Origin: JAOXRU01 sp965247735
GTDB lineage: Bacteria > Bacteroidota > Bacteroidia > Flavobacteriales > Flavobacteriaceae
Assembly (NCBI GenBank): GCA_965247735.1
Contig: CBDFHN010000001.1
Location: forward strand, 62,001 to 126,000
Direction: 5' to 3'
Length of the DNA stretch: 64,000 nucleotides
Position numbers and translations under genes: made by a program. Each line of letters opens with the position of its first letter. Position 1 is the first letter of the stretch. Positions 33,846-43,431 of this stretch are shown here, one piece after another. Below the pieces are notes generated by a model. The model made no database searches. It was not told where the DNA came from and was given only the letters and a program-made list of their open reading frames with translations.

Positions 33846-35378
33846 ATGCAAGACAACGTACTAATTTTAGATTTCGGATCGCAATACACACAATTAATTG
33901 CAAGAAGAGTAAGAGAACTGAATATCTACTGTGAAATTCACCCTTTTAACAAGTTACCTAAAAATCTTTCAAGCTTTAAAGCCGTTATATTATCGGGTTC
34001 CCCTTTTTCTGTAAGAGGAGATGATGCTTTGCATCCTGATTTATCTGAAATTAAAGGAAAAGTACCGCTATTAGGGGTTTGTTATGGTGCTCAATATTTG
34101 GCACATTTTAATGGAGGAAAAGTAGCACCATCAAAAACAAGAGAATACGGTAGAGCTAATTTGGCTTTTGTAAAAGAAGATGAATTGTTGTTTGAGGGGG
34201 TTTCCAAAGGAAGTCAGGTTTGGATGAGCCATAGCGATACCATTAAAGAGCTACCTGCTTCTACAGTAAAACTGGCCAGTACTGGCGATGTAGAATTTGC
34301 AGCTTATAAATTTGAAAACGAGCAAACATTTGCAATTCAATTTCACCCAGAAGTATACCATTCTACAGATGGAAAAACTATATTAGAAAACTTTTTAGTA
34401 AAAATAGCTAAGGTTGCGAAGTCTTGGACACCCAATAGTTTCGTAGATACTACAGTACAATCTTTAAAAGAACAATTAGGGGATGATAAAGTGGTATTAG
34501 GATTGTCTGGAGGAGTAGACTCTTCTGTAGCTGCTATTTTGTTACATAAAGCTATAGGAGTCAACTTGCATTGTATTTTTGTTAATAATGGATTGTTACG
34601 AAAAAATGAATATTCTGAAGTATTAAAACAATACGAAGGAATGGGACTTAATGTAAAAGGGGTAGATGCTTCGGCACGTTTTTTGGATGCATTAGAAGGA
34701 TTGGAAGATCCAGAATTGAAAAGAAAAGCAATTGGTAGAGTTTTTATTGAGGTATTTGATGATGAAGCCAACCAAATTACAGATGCAAAATGGTTAGCAC
34801 AAGGAACCATATATCCAGATGTAATTGAATCAATCTCTGTAACAGGTGGACCATCGCAAACAATAAAAAGTCATCATAATGTAGGTGGATTACCAGATTT
34901 CATGAAACTAAAGGTAGTTGAACCTTTAAGAATGTTGTTTAAAGATGAGGTAAGAAGAATAGGAGCAAGTATGGGGATGGATAAAGATCTACTGGGTAGA
35001 CATCCTTTTCCTGGTCCAGGACTGGCCATTAGAATTTTAGGTGATATTACCAGAGATAAGGTGGCTATTTTACAAGAAGTGGATGCTATTTTTATAAATG
35101 GGCTTAAAGAGCACGGTTTGTATGATAAGGTATGGCAAGCAGGAGCAATGTTACTTCCTGTTAATAGCGTTGGAGTAATGGGAGATGAGCGTACTTACGA
35201 AAAATGTGTTGCACTTAGAGCGGTAGAAAGTACAGATGGAATGACTGCCGATTGGGTAAATTTACCATATGAGTTTTTGCAAAAAGTGTCTAATGATATT
35301 ATTAATAAAGTTAAAGGGGTCAATAGAGTTGTTTACGATATTAGTTCTAAGCCACCTGCAACTATTGAATGGGAATAA
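33846..35378 (+). CDS. guaA: GMP synthase (glutamine-hydrolysing)
   Basis: This 510-residue enzyme converts XMP to GMP with ATP and glutamine. The N-terminal class I glutaminase has the nucleophile in LLGVCYGAQYLAHFNGG and the His-Glu dyad in AIQFHPEVYHS. The ATP-pyrophosphatase domain has LGLSGGVDSSVAAILL, followed by the GMP-synthase dimerisation domain ending KPPATIEWE. The start is taken at ATG 33846 (MQDNVLILDFGSQ) because the upstream TTG at 33840 overlaps the -7 element. Length is standard. Confidence 0.98.
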   Translation: MQDNVLILDFGSQYTQLIARRVRELNIYCEIHPFNKLPKNLSSFKAVILSGSPFSVRGDDALHPDLSEIKGKVPLLGVCYGAQYLAHFNGGKVAPSKTREYGRANLAFVKEDELLFEGVSKGSQVWMSHSDTIKELPASTVKLASTGDVEFAAYKFENEQTFAIQFHPEVYHSTDGKTILENFLVKIAKVAKSWTPNSFVDTTVQSLKEQLGDDKVVLGLSGGVDSSVAAILLHKAIGVNLHCIFVNNGLLRKNEYSEVLKQYEGMGLNVKGVDASARFLDALEGLEDPELKRKAIGRVFIEVFDDEANQITDAKWLAQGTIYPDVIESISVTGGPSQTIKSHHNVGGLPDFMKLKVVEPLRMLFKDEVRRIGASMGMDKDLLGRHPFPGPGLAIRILGDITRDKVAILQEVDAIFINGLKEHGLYDKVWQAGAMLLPVNSVGVMGDERTYEKCVALRAVESTDGMTADWVNLPYEFLQKVSNDIINKVKGVNRVVYDISSKPPATIEWE

Positions 35379-35447
35379 TTAGTGTTTTAATGGAGTAATT
35401 ACTTCAAAAATGCTTTAGATTGATATAAACTAGGAAATTATAAGTTG

Positions 35448-37616
35448 ATGAAAAAATATTTTGTTCTATTGGTAGTACTTTTTTGTACTGGTATAATAAC
35501 TGCACAAAGTTATGTTACGCATAAGATATTATTAGGAGAAACTATAGAAGGTATAGCTACTAAATATAGTGTAACACCATATAATATTTATAAATACAAC
35601 CCAGAAGCAAGAGGAAAACTTGTTGTAGGTAATTTACTAGTGATCTCATCAGCTTCGGATTTAGAATCTAGTACAATAAATGAAGCCAAAAAAGAAAATA
35701 AAACCATAGTTGTTGATACAGTCAATAAGCCGCTGCATTTTATTAGTCATAAAGTAAGACGAAGAGATAATCTATTTAGGATCTCAAAAAAGTATGATGT
35801 TTCAGTAGCAGATATAAAGAAGTATAATACTGAATTATATGCTGATGAAATTAAAAAAGGAATGATATTAAACATTCCAGTCTTTCCAGCAAAATCAGAA
35901 GAAAGTGTTGAAGAAACTAATGGAGGTATAAACATTCCAACAGAAATTTATATTGTAAAGCCTAGTGAAACTAGCTGGAGTATTGCTCATAAATATGGTA
36001 TTTCTATAGACAGTCTTAAGGTATTGAATCCTGAAATGGGTAAAATATTACCTATTGGACAAGAATTAGTATTGCCACTAAAAGCAGTAGAAAACAAAAC
36101 ACCAGAACAAGAAGAAGTAACCGTGTATACCTCATATATTGTTCCTGAAAAAGATAATTTCTTTCAATTAAAGCAAAAATTTGGAGTTACAGAAGAACTA
36201 CTAAAGGAAATAAACCCTCAGTTAAAGGAAAGAGGATTGCAACAGGGTATGGAAATTAGAATACCTAAAGTTACAAACCAATCACTTTTAGTGAATGCAG
36301 AAAACTATATTTTTTATGCTGTAAAACAAGGGGAAGGTTTTTATAGACTTAAAGTAAAATTAGGCTATGCCCAAGAGGAGTTACAAAAACTAAATCCAAT
36401 TATTGTTGAGCAAGGTGGGTTAAAACCTGGAATGATATTGAAGATACCAAAAAATAGAGCTATTGAATTTAATGTTAGAAATTCCAATATTGTAGACAAC
36501 TTTAGATTGATAGATAGTATCAATACCCAAAATAGACCAAGTATAGCTTTAATGTTACCTTTTAGAATTAATGAAATAGATTTTTCATCAAATGAAAACA
36601 TAAAAAGGAAGTTTAAAGGCAATGTACCTCTAAAATATAGCTTAGGACTGTATACAGGAGCATTAGTAGCCTTAGATTCTATTAAGAAGCTTGGGATTAC
36701 AACAGATGTTGTTATTTTTGATACAGAAATGAATATTGAAAAATCAAGAGAACTATTATTAGATGAACAATTTAATAATATTAAAGCGGTAATTGGCCCT
36801 TTAAATGGGAAGTTGTTTTCTGAATTAGCTCCTTCATTTAAGAGTAAAAATATTCCAGTATTTTCTCCTTTTTCTAGTGGAGGTGAAGCTACCTTAGATA
36901 ATGTTTTTTATAGTGTACCCTCTGATGAAGTATTAAGCGCTAAAATGGTAAATTTTATAGCTGCTAAAATAAAATCAGAGCAGTTGATGATAATTACGGA
37001 CAAAACAAGTGAAGCAACAAAAGAATTACTCTTAAAAAAATTCCCTAAAGCGGTATTTTTAACACCAAAAAGCTTAGATAAAAAAATAGATTATGTCTTG
37101 CCTCTTTTTTCTAATAAAGTAGAAAACTGGGTTTTGATAGCAACCAATGATGTCAATACATTAAGTACGTTAACTACAGTTTTAAATTCTGTTAATAGTG
37201 ATAAACGTAAAATTAAGTTGTTTACTACCAAAAAAGGAAGTATCTATGAAAAAGTAAGTAATTCTTATTTATCAAACATGAATTTACATTATCCTTCAGC
37301 TACTAAAAGGAGTACTGCAGCAAGTGGGTTTAAAAAAATGTATAAGGAAAAATTTGGTAAGAGCCCGGATAGGTTTGCTACTAGAGGATTTGATTTAACG
37401 ATGGATGTATTGCTTAGATTAGCATATAAATCAACTATTTTTGAAGCAAGTAATAGTATTGGCGAAACAGAATATATTGGCAGTAAGTTTAGTTACAGTA
37501 AAGACTTGTATAAAAGCTACTATAATACCTCCACTTATTTAATGATGTATGAAGATATGAGAATTAAAGAAGTTGTCTATTCTAATGAAGAAAATGAAAA
37601 TGGATTAGAAAAGTAA
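35448..37616 (+). CDS. LysM protein with periplasmic-binding-protein-like domain
   Basis: This 722-residue exported protein has a signal peptide (KKYFVLLVVLFCTGIITAQ) and five LysM peptidoglycan-binding modules at about residues 20-70, 97-147, 165-215, 228-277 and 286-337. Examples are HKILLGETIEGIATKYSVTP and YIVKPSETSWSIAHKYGIS. The remainder (about 360-720) resembles a type 1 periplasmic-binding protein (PSIALMLPFRINEIDF, AVIGPLNGKLFSELAPSFKS). It probably sits on the cell wall in the periplasm and senses or binds a ligand. TTG 35445 directly precedes the ATG and is not used here. DUF922 follows by 17 bp, probably in the same transcript. Confidence 0.9.
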   Translation: MKKYFVLLVVLFCTGIITAQSYVTHKILLGETIEGIATKYSVTPYNIYKYNPEARGKLVVGNLLVISSASDLESSTINEAKKENKTIVVDTVNKPLHFISHKVRRRDNLFRISKKYDVSVADIKKYNTELYADEIKKGMILNIPVFPAKSEESVEETNGGINIPTEIYIVKPSETSWSIAHKYGISIDSLKVLNPEMGKILPIGQELVLPLKAVENKTPEQEEVTVYTSYIVPEKDNFFQLKQKFGVTEELLKEINPQLKERGLQQGMEIRIPKVTNQSLLVNAENYIFYAVKQGEGFYRLKVKLGYAQEELQKLNPIIVEQGGLKPGMILKIPKNRAIEFNVRNSNIVDNFRLIDSINTQNRPSIALMLPFRINEIDFSSNENIKRKFKGNVPLKYSLGLYTGALVALDSIKKLGITTDVVIFDTEMNIEKSRELLLDEQFNNIKAVIGPLNGKLFSELAPSFKSKNIPVFSPFSSGGEATLDNVFYSVPSDEVLSAKMVNFIAAKIKSEQLMIITDKTSEATKELLLKKFPKAVFLTPKSLDKKIDYVLPLFSNKVENWVLIATNDVNTLSTLTTVLNSVNSDKRKIKLFTTKKGSIYEKVSNSYLSNMNLHYPSATKRSTAASGFKKMYKEKFGKSPDRFATRGFDLTMDVLLRLAYKSTIFEASNSIGETEYIGSKFSYSKDLYKSYYNTSTYLMMYEDMRIKEVVYSNEENENGLEK

Positions 37617-37633
37617 TAAAATAAAAATTAAAA

Positions 37634-38155
37634 GTGAAAATAGGTTTCCTCATTATAGTGTTGTTTTGTTTAAACAATAGTTCTTCAAGAGAAGAGCTTA
37701 TTGTTTGGGATGCTGAGAATAAACTAGTTTGGAATAATTTTAAGGCAGCCCCTAATTATACAACAGAAGCGGCAGCAATAACTGCTAGTGGAATTTCGTA
37801 TGATTTATCAGCGAAACTTTTTGAAAACGAAATTGAAGTAGACTGTAAAGTTCATGCCTATTTTTATCCTCAAAAATCATGGTTTAAAGAAGAACTAAAA
37901 AATAATGAAATTTTAGCTCATGAGCAGCTGCATTTTGATATTACTGCGTTTTTTGCATCCAAACTAAGAAAACAGATTGCGAAAAAGAAATTTACCAAAA
38001 AAGTAAAAAGGGAAGTAAAAGAGCTGTTTATTAGAATTAATAAAGAGCTAGATAGCGCCCAAACTTTTTACGATTTTGAAACTAATTTTTCAAGAAACAA
38101 GATAAAACAAGAGCTTTGGCAGCTTAAAATTGATAAGTTATTGGAAAAAAAATAA
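37634..38155 (+). CDS. DUF922 domain protein
   Basis: This 173-residue protein starts at GTG and has a short hydrophobic export signal (KIGFLIIVLFCLNNSSS). The body matches DUF922: WNNFKAAPNYTTEAAAITASGISYDL and HEQLHFDITAFFASKLRKQI. The HExxH (EILAHEQLHFD) suggests a metallopeptidase-like site in this family of periplasmic or secreted proteins, but activity is not established. It follows the LysM gene closely and precedes the DUF3820 gene. The GTG start is chosen because no ATG precedes the export signal. Confidence 0.8.
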   Translation: MKIGFLIIVLFCLNNSSSREELIVWDAENKLVWNNFKAAPNYTTEAAAITASGISYDLSAKLFENEIEVDCKVHAYFYPQKSWFKEELKNNEILAHEQLHFDITAFFASKLRKQIAKKKFTKKVKREVKELFIRINKELDSAQTFYDFETNFSRNKIKQELWQLKIDKLLEKK

Positions 38156-38200
38156 TAATTTGTTAGTGCTTACTTCTAAAAGTATAAAACCCAATAAGCA

Positions 38201-38437
38201 ATGGATGTTCCCTTTCTAGATAAAAAATTATTAGTAGAGTTGGCGCATTACAGAATGCCATTCGGAAAGTATAAAGGAAGCTTTTTAATAAGTCTTCCAG
38301 AATACTATTTAGTTTGGTATCAACGTAAAGGATTTCCAGAAGGAAAGCTTGGACGATATTTGGCCGCTATTTATGAGATAAAATTAAATGGATTGGAACC
38401 CTTGATCTATAGAATTCAAAAAGAATTTCCGAAATAA
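38201..38437 (+). CDS. DUF3820 family protein
   Basis: This 78-residue protein contains RMPFGKYKGSFLISLPEYYLVWY and KGFPEGKLGRYLAAIYEIKLNG, the DUF3820 pattern. A related module forms the C-terminus of the exonuclease at 7846 (FSFGKHKGRKVEDVLEKEPGYFGWIL), where GKxKG and the aromatic strand recur. It is probably nucleic-acid associated, but this is inference. It lies 45 bp after the DUF922 gene and 72 bp before pyrG. Confidence 0.85.
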   Translation: MDVPFLDKKLLVELAHYRMPFGKYKGSFLISLPEYYLVWYQRKGFPEGKLGRYLAAIYEIKLNGLEPLIYRIQKEFPK

Positions 38438-38473
38438 AAAGCAGATCTAGGCTAATAATCTATTCACAAGTTG

Positions 38474-38504
38474 TACTTTTGCATGCGTTAAGAATTCAAC
38501 GCAT
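38474..38504 (+). promoter_or_regulatory. pyrG -7 element and leader inverted repeat
   Basis: TACTTTTG (38474-38481) is followed by the inverted repeat ATGCGTT (38483-38489) and AACGCAT (38498-38504), spacer AAGAATTC, ending 5 bp before the pyrG ATG. It covers the expected transcription start and ribosome-binding zone, so it could be an operator or a leader hairpin that limits translation. Confidence 0.55.
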
Positions 38505-38509
38505 TTTTC

Positions 38510-40129
38510 ATGACAACTACTAAATATATCTTTGTTACCGGTGGGGTAACATCTTCATTAGGTAAAGGTATAATCGCGGCTTCATTAGCCAAATTATTAC
38601 AAGCAAGAGGATACAAAACTACAATTCAAAAATTTGATCCTTATCTAAATGTAGACCCAGGAACATTAAACCCTTATGAGCATGGAGAATGTTACGTAAC
38701 CGATGATGGAGCAGAAACAGATCTAGATTTAGGACATTATGAGCGTTTTTTAAATGTAAAAACCTCTCAGGCAAACAATGTTACTACTGGAAGAATTTAT
38801 CAAAGTGTAATAGATAAAGAGCGTAGAGGAGAATTTTTAGGAAAAACAGTTCAAGTTATTCCTCATATCACAAACGAAATTAAAGAACGTATTCAACTTC
38901 TTGGAAAAACTGGGGATTATGATATCGTAATTACCGAAATAGGTGGTACAGTTGGTGATATTGAGTCACTTCCTTATATAGAGGCTGTTCGCCAAATGGT
39001 TTGGGAACTTGGGGATGATAATGCAATGGTAATTCACCTAACATTAGTTCCTTATTTGGCAGCTGCAGGAGAATTAAAAACAAAACCTACACAACACTCT
39101 ATTAAAACACTAATGGAAAGTGGTGTTAAGGCTGATATTTTAGTCTGTAGAACAGAACATGAAATATCTGATGATATCAGACGCAAACTAGCGCTGTTTT
39201 GTAATGTAAAAAGAGAAGCAGTAATACAATCTATTGATGCATCTACTATTTATAAGGTGCCAAATCTAATGCGGGAAGAAGGATTAGATACCGTAACATT
39301 AAAACGACTCAATCTACCTGATGTTGTAGAGCCAGATTTAAAAGTTTGGAATAGTTTTTTAGAAAAACTTGAAAATCCAAAAAATGAAATTTCTATTGGT
39401 TTAATTGGGAAATATGTAGAGTTACAGGATTCTTATAAATCTATTTTAGAATCTTTTATACATGCTGGTGCAACTAATGAGGTTAAAGTTAATGTAATAA
39501 GTATTCATTCAGAACATATAGATGAAGCCAATATTGAAAAAGAATTGGCAGGCTTAGATGGTATATTAGTGGCTCCAGGTTTTGGTGGTAGAGGTATAGA
39601 AGGAAAAATTAAGGCAGTGGAATATGCTAGAGTAAATAATATTCCGTTTTTAGGAATATGCTTAGGAATGCAAATGGCAGTAATTGAATTTTCTAGAAAT
39701 GTATTGGGCCTAAAAGACGCCAATTCTAAAGAAATGAATGCTGATACTCTTAATCCTGTTATAGATATTATGGAAGAGCAAAAAAGCATTACTTATATGG
39801 GAGGAACCATGAGACTTGGTGCTTGGGAATGTGAATTAGAAAATGATTCTTTAGCAAAATCTATTTATGACGGTAAAACTACCATATCTGAACGTCATAG
39901 ACATCGATATGAATATAATGGTGTTTATAAAAAACAACTAGAAAATGCAGGGATGAAATCTTCTGGTGTAAATCCTAAAACAGGACTTGTAGAGATTATA
40001 GAATTACCTAGCCATCCTTGGTTTGTAGGAGTGCAGTTTCACCCAGAATATAAAAGTACAGTAGCAAATCCACATCCTTTGTTTGTAAGTTTTGTTAATG
40101 CAGCTTTAGCGTATAAAAAAAGAAAATAA
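38510..40129 (+). CDS. pyrG: CTP synthase
   Basis: This 539-residue enzyme makes CTP from UTP with ATP and glutamine. The N-terminal amidoligase domain has VTGGVTSSLGKGIIAASLA and the conserved DPYLNVDPGTLNPYEHGE segment. The C-terminal class I glutaminase has the nucleophile in GICLGMQMAVIEF and the dyad in VQFHPEYKST. Length is standard. The leader has a symmetric element that may regulate it. Confidence 0.98.
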   Translation: MTTTKYIFVTGGVTSSLGKGIIAASLAKLLQARGYKTTIQKFDPYLNVDPGTLNPYEHGECYVTDDGAETDLDLGHYERFLNVKTSQANNVTTGRIYQSVIDKERRGEFLGKTVQVIPHITNEIKERIQLLGKTGDYDIVITEIGGTVGDIESLPYIEAVRQMVWELGDDNAMVIHLTLVPYLAAAGELKTKPTQHSIKTLMESGVKADILVCRTEHEISDDIRRKLALFCNVKREAVIQSIDASTIYKVPNLMREEGLDTVTLKRLNLPDVVEPDLKVWNSFLEKLENPKNEISIGLIGKYVELQDSYKSILESFIHAGATNEVKVNVISIHSEHIDEANIEKELAGLDGILVAPGFGGRGIEGKIKAVEYARVNNIPFLGICLGMQMAVIEFSRNVLGLKDANSKEMNADTLNPVIDIMEEQKSITYMGGTMRLGAWECELENDSLAKSIYDGKTTISERHRHRYEYNGVYKKQLENAGMKSSGVNPKTGLVEIIELPSHPWFVGVQFHPEYKSTVANPHPLFVSFVNAALAYKKRK

Positions 40130-40161
40130 TGCCACAATGGCATAAGTAATAGTTTTGGACA

Positions 40162-40169
40162 TATTTTTG
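40162..40169 (+). promoter_or_regulatory. -7 promoter element of yidC
   Basis: TATTTTTG matches TAnnTTTG and lies about 54 bp before the ATG at 40224. Confidence 0.55.
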
Positions 40170-40223
40170 CTAGCAATATGCTACTATTCATCATCATAAA
40201 TAAAACTCAATAGTAAACAGTAC

Positions 40224-42116
40224 ATGGAAGAAAAGAAATTAGATGTAAAATCGATAATCGGATTTGGATTAATTTTCCTTATCCTAATATGGGTAATGTA
40301 CAACCAGAAGCCAACTGATGAAGAAGTAGCTGCTGAAAAAGCAAAACAAGAACAACTAGATAAAAAGAATCAAGAAGAGGAAGCTAATAAAGTAATAACT
40401 GAAACTCCAGAAGAAAAGGTTGTTAATTTTAAAGATTCGTTACAGCTTCAAAATTTCAAAAGTTCTTTAGGAGCATTTCAATATTCTGTTTCTGATGCTT
40501 CAGATGTAAGTGCAACTACCGTATTAGAAAATGAGCTAGTATATTTTAAAATTAGCAATAAAGGTGGTCAAATTGTTGAGGCAAGATTAAAAAACTTTGT
40601 TAGTCACGATTCTCTTCCTATTTATTTAATAAAAGATGGTAATGCTAGTTTCAATATCAACTTCGGAACTACAGACAATAGAGTTTTAAATACTAAAGAT
40701 TTAGTATTTGCTCCAGGACTGTCAAAAAATGGAGAGAATACAGTGCTTTCTATGAAGTTAAAAGCTTCCGAAAATCAATTTTTAGAATTTAGATACGAGC
40801 TGAAACCAAATGATTATTTGGTAGATTTTACAATGCGTTCTCAAGGACTTAGTTCTGTTTTTAATACTTCTAAGGCACCAAGCCTAGAGTGGGATTTAAA
40901 AACAAGAAGAGAATCTAAGAGTTTACAGTACGAAAACAGGTATACAGAGTTAACATATCAGTATGAAGACGGAAAAATTGATAAGCTTAGCGAAACTAGT
41001 GATGATGAAGAAAAAGAAGCGAAAGTAACTTGGATTTCATATAGACAGCATTTCTTTAGCTCAATTTTAGTTACAAAAACACCTTTTGAAACAGCAGCAT
41101 TATCATCAGAAAATTTTGTTGAAGATGAAAGTAAAACACAGGTATATTCTAAAGGAAATAAAACAATAGCTCCATTAGCATTTACAGGTGGAGAATTAAA
41201 TTATAATTTTAATTGGTACTATGGCCCTACAGATGTTAAGGTTCTAGATAAGTATACCGAATTAAATTTGGATGATTCTATTCCTTACGGTTGGGGTATT
41301 TTTGGAATTATAAACAGGTATGTATTTACACCGCTTTATGGTTTTTTAAGTGGAATGTTACCTTACGGTATTGCTATTATTGTAATGACAGTTTTAGTAC
41401 GTTTAGCAATGTCTCCTGTAACTTATAAATCATATCTATCTCAAGCAAAAATGAAGGTGTTAAAACCTGAAATTACGGAGATTAATGATAAGTTTAAGGA
41501 TAATGCAATGAAAAAGCAGCAAGCAACCATGAAGCTGTATAGCAAGGCGGGAGTCAGCCCAATGAAAGGTTGTATACCAGCATTGTTGCAATTACCGATA
41601 TTCTATTCTTTGTTTATGTTTTTCCCATCGTCTTTTGCATTACGTCAAAAGAGTTTCCTTTGGGCAAACGATTTATCTGCTTATGATTCTATTTACGAAT
41701 TAGGATTTACGATTCCTTTTTATGGAGATCACGTAAGTTTATTTCCAATATTAGCATCTATTGCGATATTCTTTTACATGATGATGACTACAGGACAAAG
41801 CATGCAAATGCAACAACAACCAGGGATGCCGAACATGAAATTTATTATGTATTTGTCTCCATTAATGATGTTGGTATTCTTTAATAGTTATGCATCTGGA
41901 TTAAGTTTGTATTATTTTGTATCTAACCTGATTACAATATTGATAATGTTGACTATTAAGAATTTTATTCTTGATGAAGATAAAATTCATGCGCAGATAG
42001 AGGAACAAAAGAAAAAAGCACCTAAGAAAAAAGGAAAGTTTCAGCGTAAATTGGCTGAGATAATGGAGCAGGCAGAAGCGCAGAAAACAGCTCAAGAAAA
42101 GAATAAAAGAAAATAA
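40224..42116 (+). CDS. yidC: Membrane protein insertase YidC
   Basis: This 630-residue protein has one N-terminal membrane helix (IIGFGLIFLILIWVMYN), a large periplasmic beta domain with a charged Glu/Lys-rich linker (about 30-80), and the conserved C-terminal insertase domain (about 380-590). Evidence is LYGFLSGMLPYGIAIIVMTV, the cytoplasmic loop KVLKPEITEINDKFKDNAMKKQQA, and GCIPALLQLPIFYSLFMFF. It inserts membrane proteins alone or with Sec. The last 45 residues are lysine-rich and probably contact the ribosome, as in other YidC tails. Confidence 0.97.
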   Translation: MEEKKLDVKSIIGFGLIFLILIWVMYNQKPTDEEVAAEKAKQEQLDKKNQEEEANKVITETPEEKVVNFKDSLQLQNFKSSLGAFQYSVSDASDVSATTVLENELVYFKISNKGGQIVEARLKNFVSHDSLPIYLIKDGNASFNINFGTTDNRVLNTKDLVFAPGLSKNGENTVLSMKLKASENQFLEFRYELKPNDYLVDFTMRSQGLSSVFNTSKAPSLEWDLKTRRESKSLQYENRYTELTYQYEDGKIDKLSETSDDEEKEAKVTWISYRQHFFSSILVTKTPFETAALSSENFVEDESKTQVYSKGNKTIAPLAFTGGELNYNFNWYYGPTDVKVLDKYTELNLDDSIPYGWGIFGIINRYVFTPLYGFLSGMLPYGIAIIVMTVLVRLAMSPVTYKSYLSQAKMKVLKPEITEINDKFKDNAMKKQQATMKLYSKAGVSPMKGCIPALLQLPIFYSLFMFFPSSFALRQKSFLWANDLSAYDSIYELGFTIPFYGDHVSLFPILASIAIFFYMMMTTGQSMQMQQQPGMPNMKFIMYLSPLMMLVFFNSYASGLSLYYFVSNLITILIMLTIKNFILDEDKIHAQIEEQKKKAPKKKGKFQRKLAEIMEQAEAQKTAQEKNKRK

Positions 42117-42137
42117 ATAGAGTATTTATATTTTTAT

Positions 42138-42173
42138 AAAAAGGGCTACTCTATAACAGTAGCCCTTTTTTGT
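42138..42173 (+). terminator. Rho-independent terminator of yidC
   Basis: A 13-bp perfect stem (AAAAAGGGCTACT / AGTAGCCCTTTTT; 42138-42150, 42158-42170) with a T tail. Confidence 0.9.
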
Positions 42174-42233
42174 TTTTCCGAAAGAAAAAATTAAAAGTAA
42201 AAATGTAATTTGTAGTAGTAAAAAAAAGAAAAA

Positions 42234-43421
42234 GTGAAAAGAGTAGTAGTAGGACTTTCAGGAGGGGTAGATTCTAGTGTTACAGCATATTTGTTAAAAG
42301 AACAAGGTTATGATGTAATTGGACTATTCATGAAAAATTGGCACGATGATTCAGTAACCATTTCTGATGAGTGCCCATGGTTAGAAGACAGTAACGATGC
42401 TATGATTGTTGCTGATAAACTAGGGATTCCTTTTCAGACCGTAGATTTAAGTAAAGAATATAAAGAGCGTATCGTTGACTATATGTTTATGGAATACGAA
42501 CGTGGAAGAACACCAAATCCAGACGTGCTTTGTAATAGAGAAATAAAGTTTGATGTTTTTATGAAAATAGCACTAAGTCTTGGTGCTGATTATGTGGCAA
42601 CAGGACATTATTGCAGAAAAGGAGTTTTGGAAAAAGAAGGCAAAGAATATTATCAATTGCTTTCTGGAGCGGATGGTAATAAAGATCAGTCTTATTTTTT
42701 ATGTCAGCTTTCTCAAGAACAGTTATCAAAAACATTATTTCCTATTGGAGAATTAATGAAACCACAGGTTAGAGAAATAGCTGCTAGAGAAGGTCTAATT
42801 ACGGCAGATAAAAAAGATTCTCAAGGATTATGTTTTATCGGAAAAGTAAAGCTTCCAGATTTTTTACAGCAAAAATTGAAGCCAAAAGAAGGAGTAATTG
42901 TTGAGATACCTAGTACATATATTCCTTATCAAGAAAAACGTACAGAGTTTACAAGCCTAGAAGATGAATTGTGTTACAAAGCAACAAAACAAGCTTATAA
43001 GGTTTCAGACGGTAAGATAGTAGGTAAACATCAAGGAGCGCATTATTTCACCAAAGGACAGCGAAAAGGGTTAGATGTAGGTGGAACTCCACTTCCGTTA
43101 TTTGTAATTGATACCGATGTGGTAGCCAATGTTATTTATGTTGGCCAAGGAAAAACACATCCTGGTTTATATAAAAACGCATTATTTATAGCCAATGATG
43201 AGTTGCATTGGATTAGAGAAGATTTAGCAATAGAGGCAGGAGAATCTATGAAAGTTATGGCAAGAATCCGCTATAGACAGGTATTAGAGAAAGCAACGTT
43301 GTATCGTGTTGATTCAGGTATGTATGTCGATTTTGAAGATGCACAGAGTGCAATAACAGAAGGACAGTTTGCTGCCTGGTATGTAAAAGACGAATTGGTA
43401 GGATCTGGAGTAATAGCTTAA
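42234..43421 (+). CDS. mnmA: tRNA 2-thiouridine(34) synthase MnmA
   Basis: This 395-residue enzyme thiolates U34 of tRNA Glu, Gln and Lys. It has the PP-loop GLSGGVDSSVTAYLL, the catalytic cysteine in PNPDVLCNREIKFDVF, and the second in DSQGLCFIGKVKLPDF, plus two C-terminal beta domains. The start is GTG (42234); no ATG lies close upstream in frame. Length is at the high end of the family (usual about 360-400). The NPD gene follows by 10 bp, so the two may be cotranscribed. Confidence 0.97.
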   Translation: MKRVVVGLSGGVDSSVTAYLLKEQGYDVIGLFMKNWHDDSVTISDECPWLEDSNDAMIVADKLGIPFQTVDLSKEYKERIVDYMFMEYERGRTPNPDVLCNREIKFDVFMKIALSLGADYVATGHYCRKGVLEKEGKEYYQLLSGADGNKDQSYFLCQLSQEQLSKTLFPIGELMKPQVREIAAREGLITADKKDSQGLCFIGKVKLPDFLQQKLKPKEGVIVEIPSTYIPYQEKRTEFTSLEDELCYKATKQAYKVSDGKIVGKHQGAHYFTKGQRKGLDVGGTPLPLFVIDTDVVANVIYVGQGKTHPGLYKNALFIANDELHWIREDLAIEAGESMKVMARIRYRQVLEKATLYRVDSGMYVDFEDAQSAITEGQFAAWYVKDELVGSGVIA

Positions 43422-43431
43422 TAGAATTAAA

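Noticed and set aside
34343..34810. 155-codon frame opposite guaA
   Set aside because: It lies wholly inside the conserved guaA gene, on the other strand, with serine/proline-rich low-information sequence; a shadow frame.
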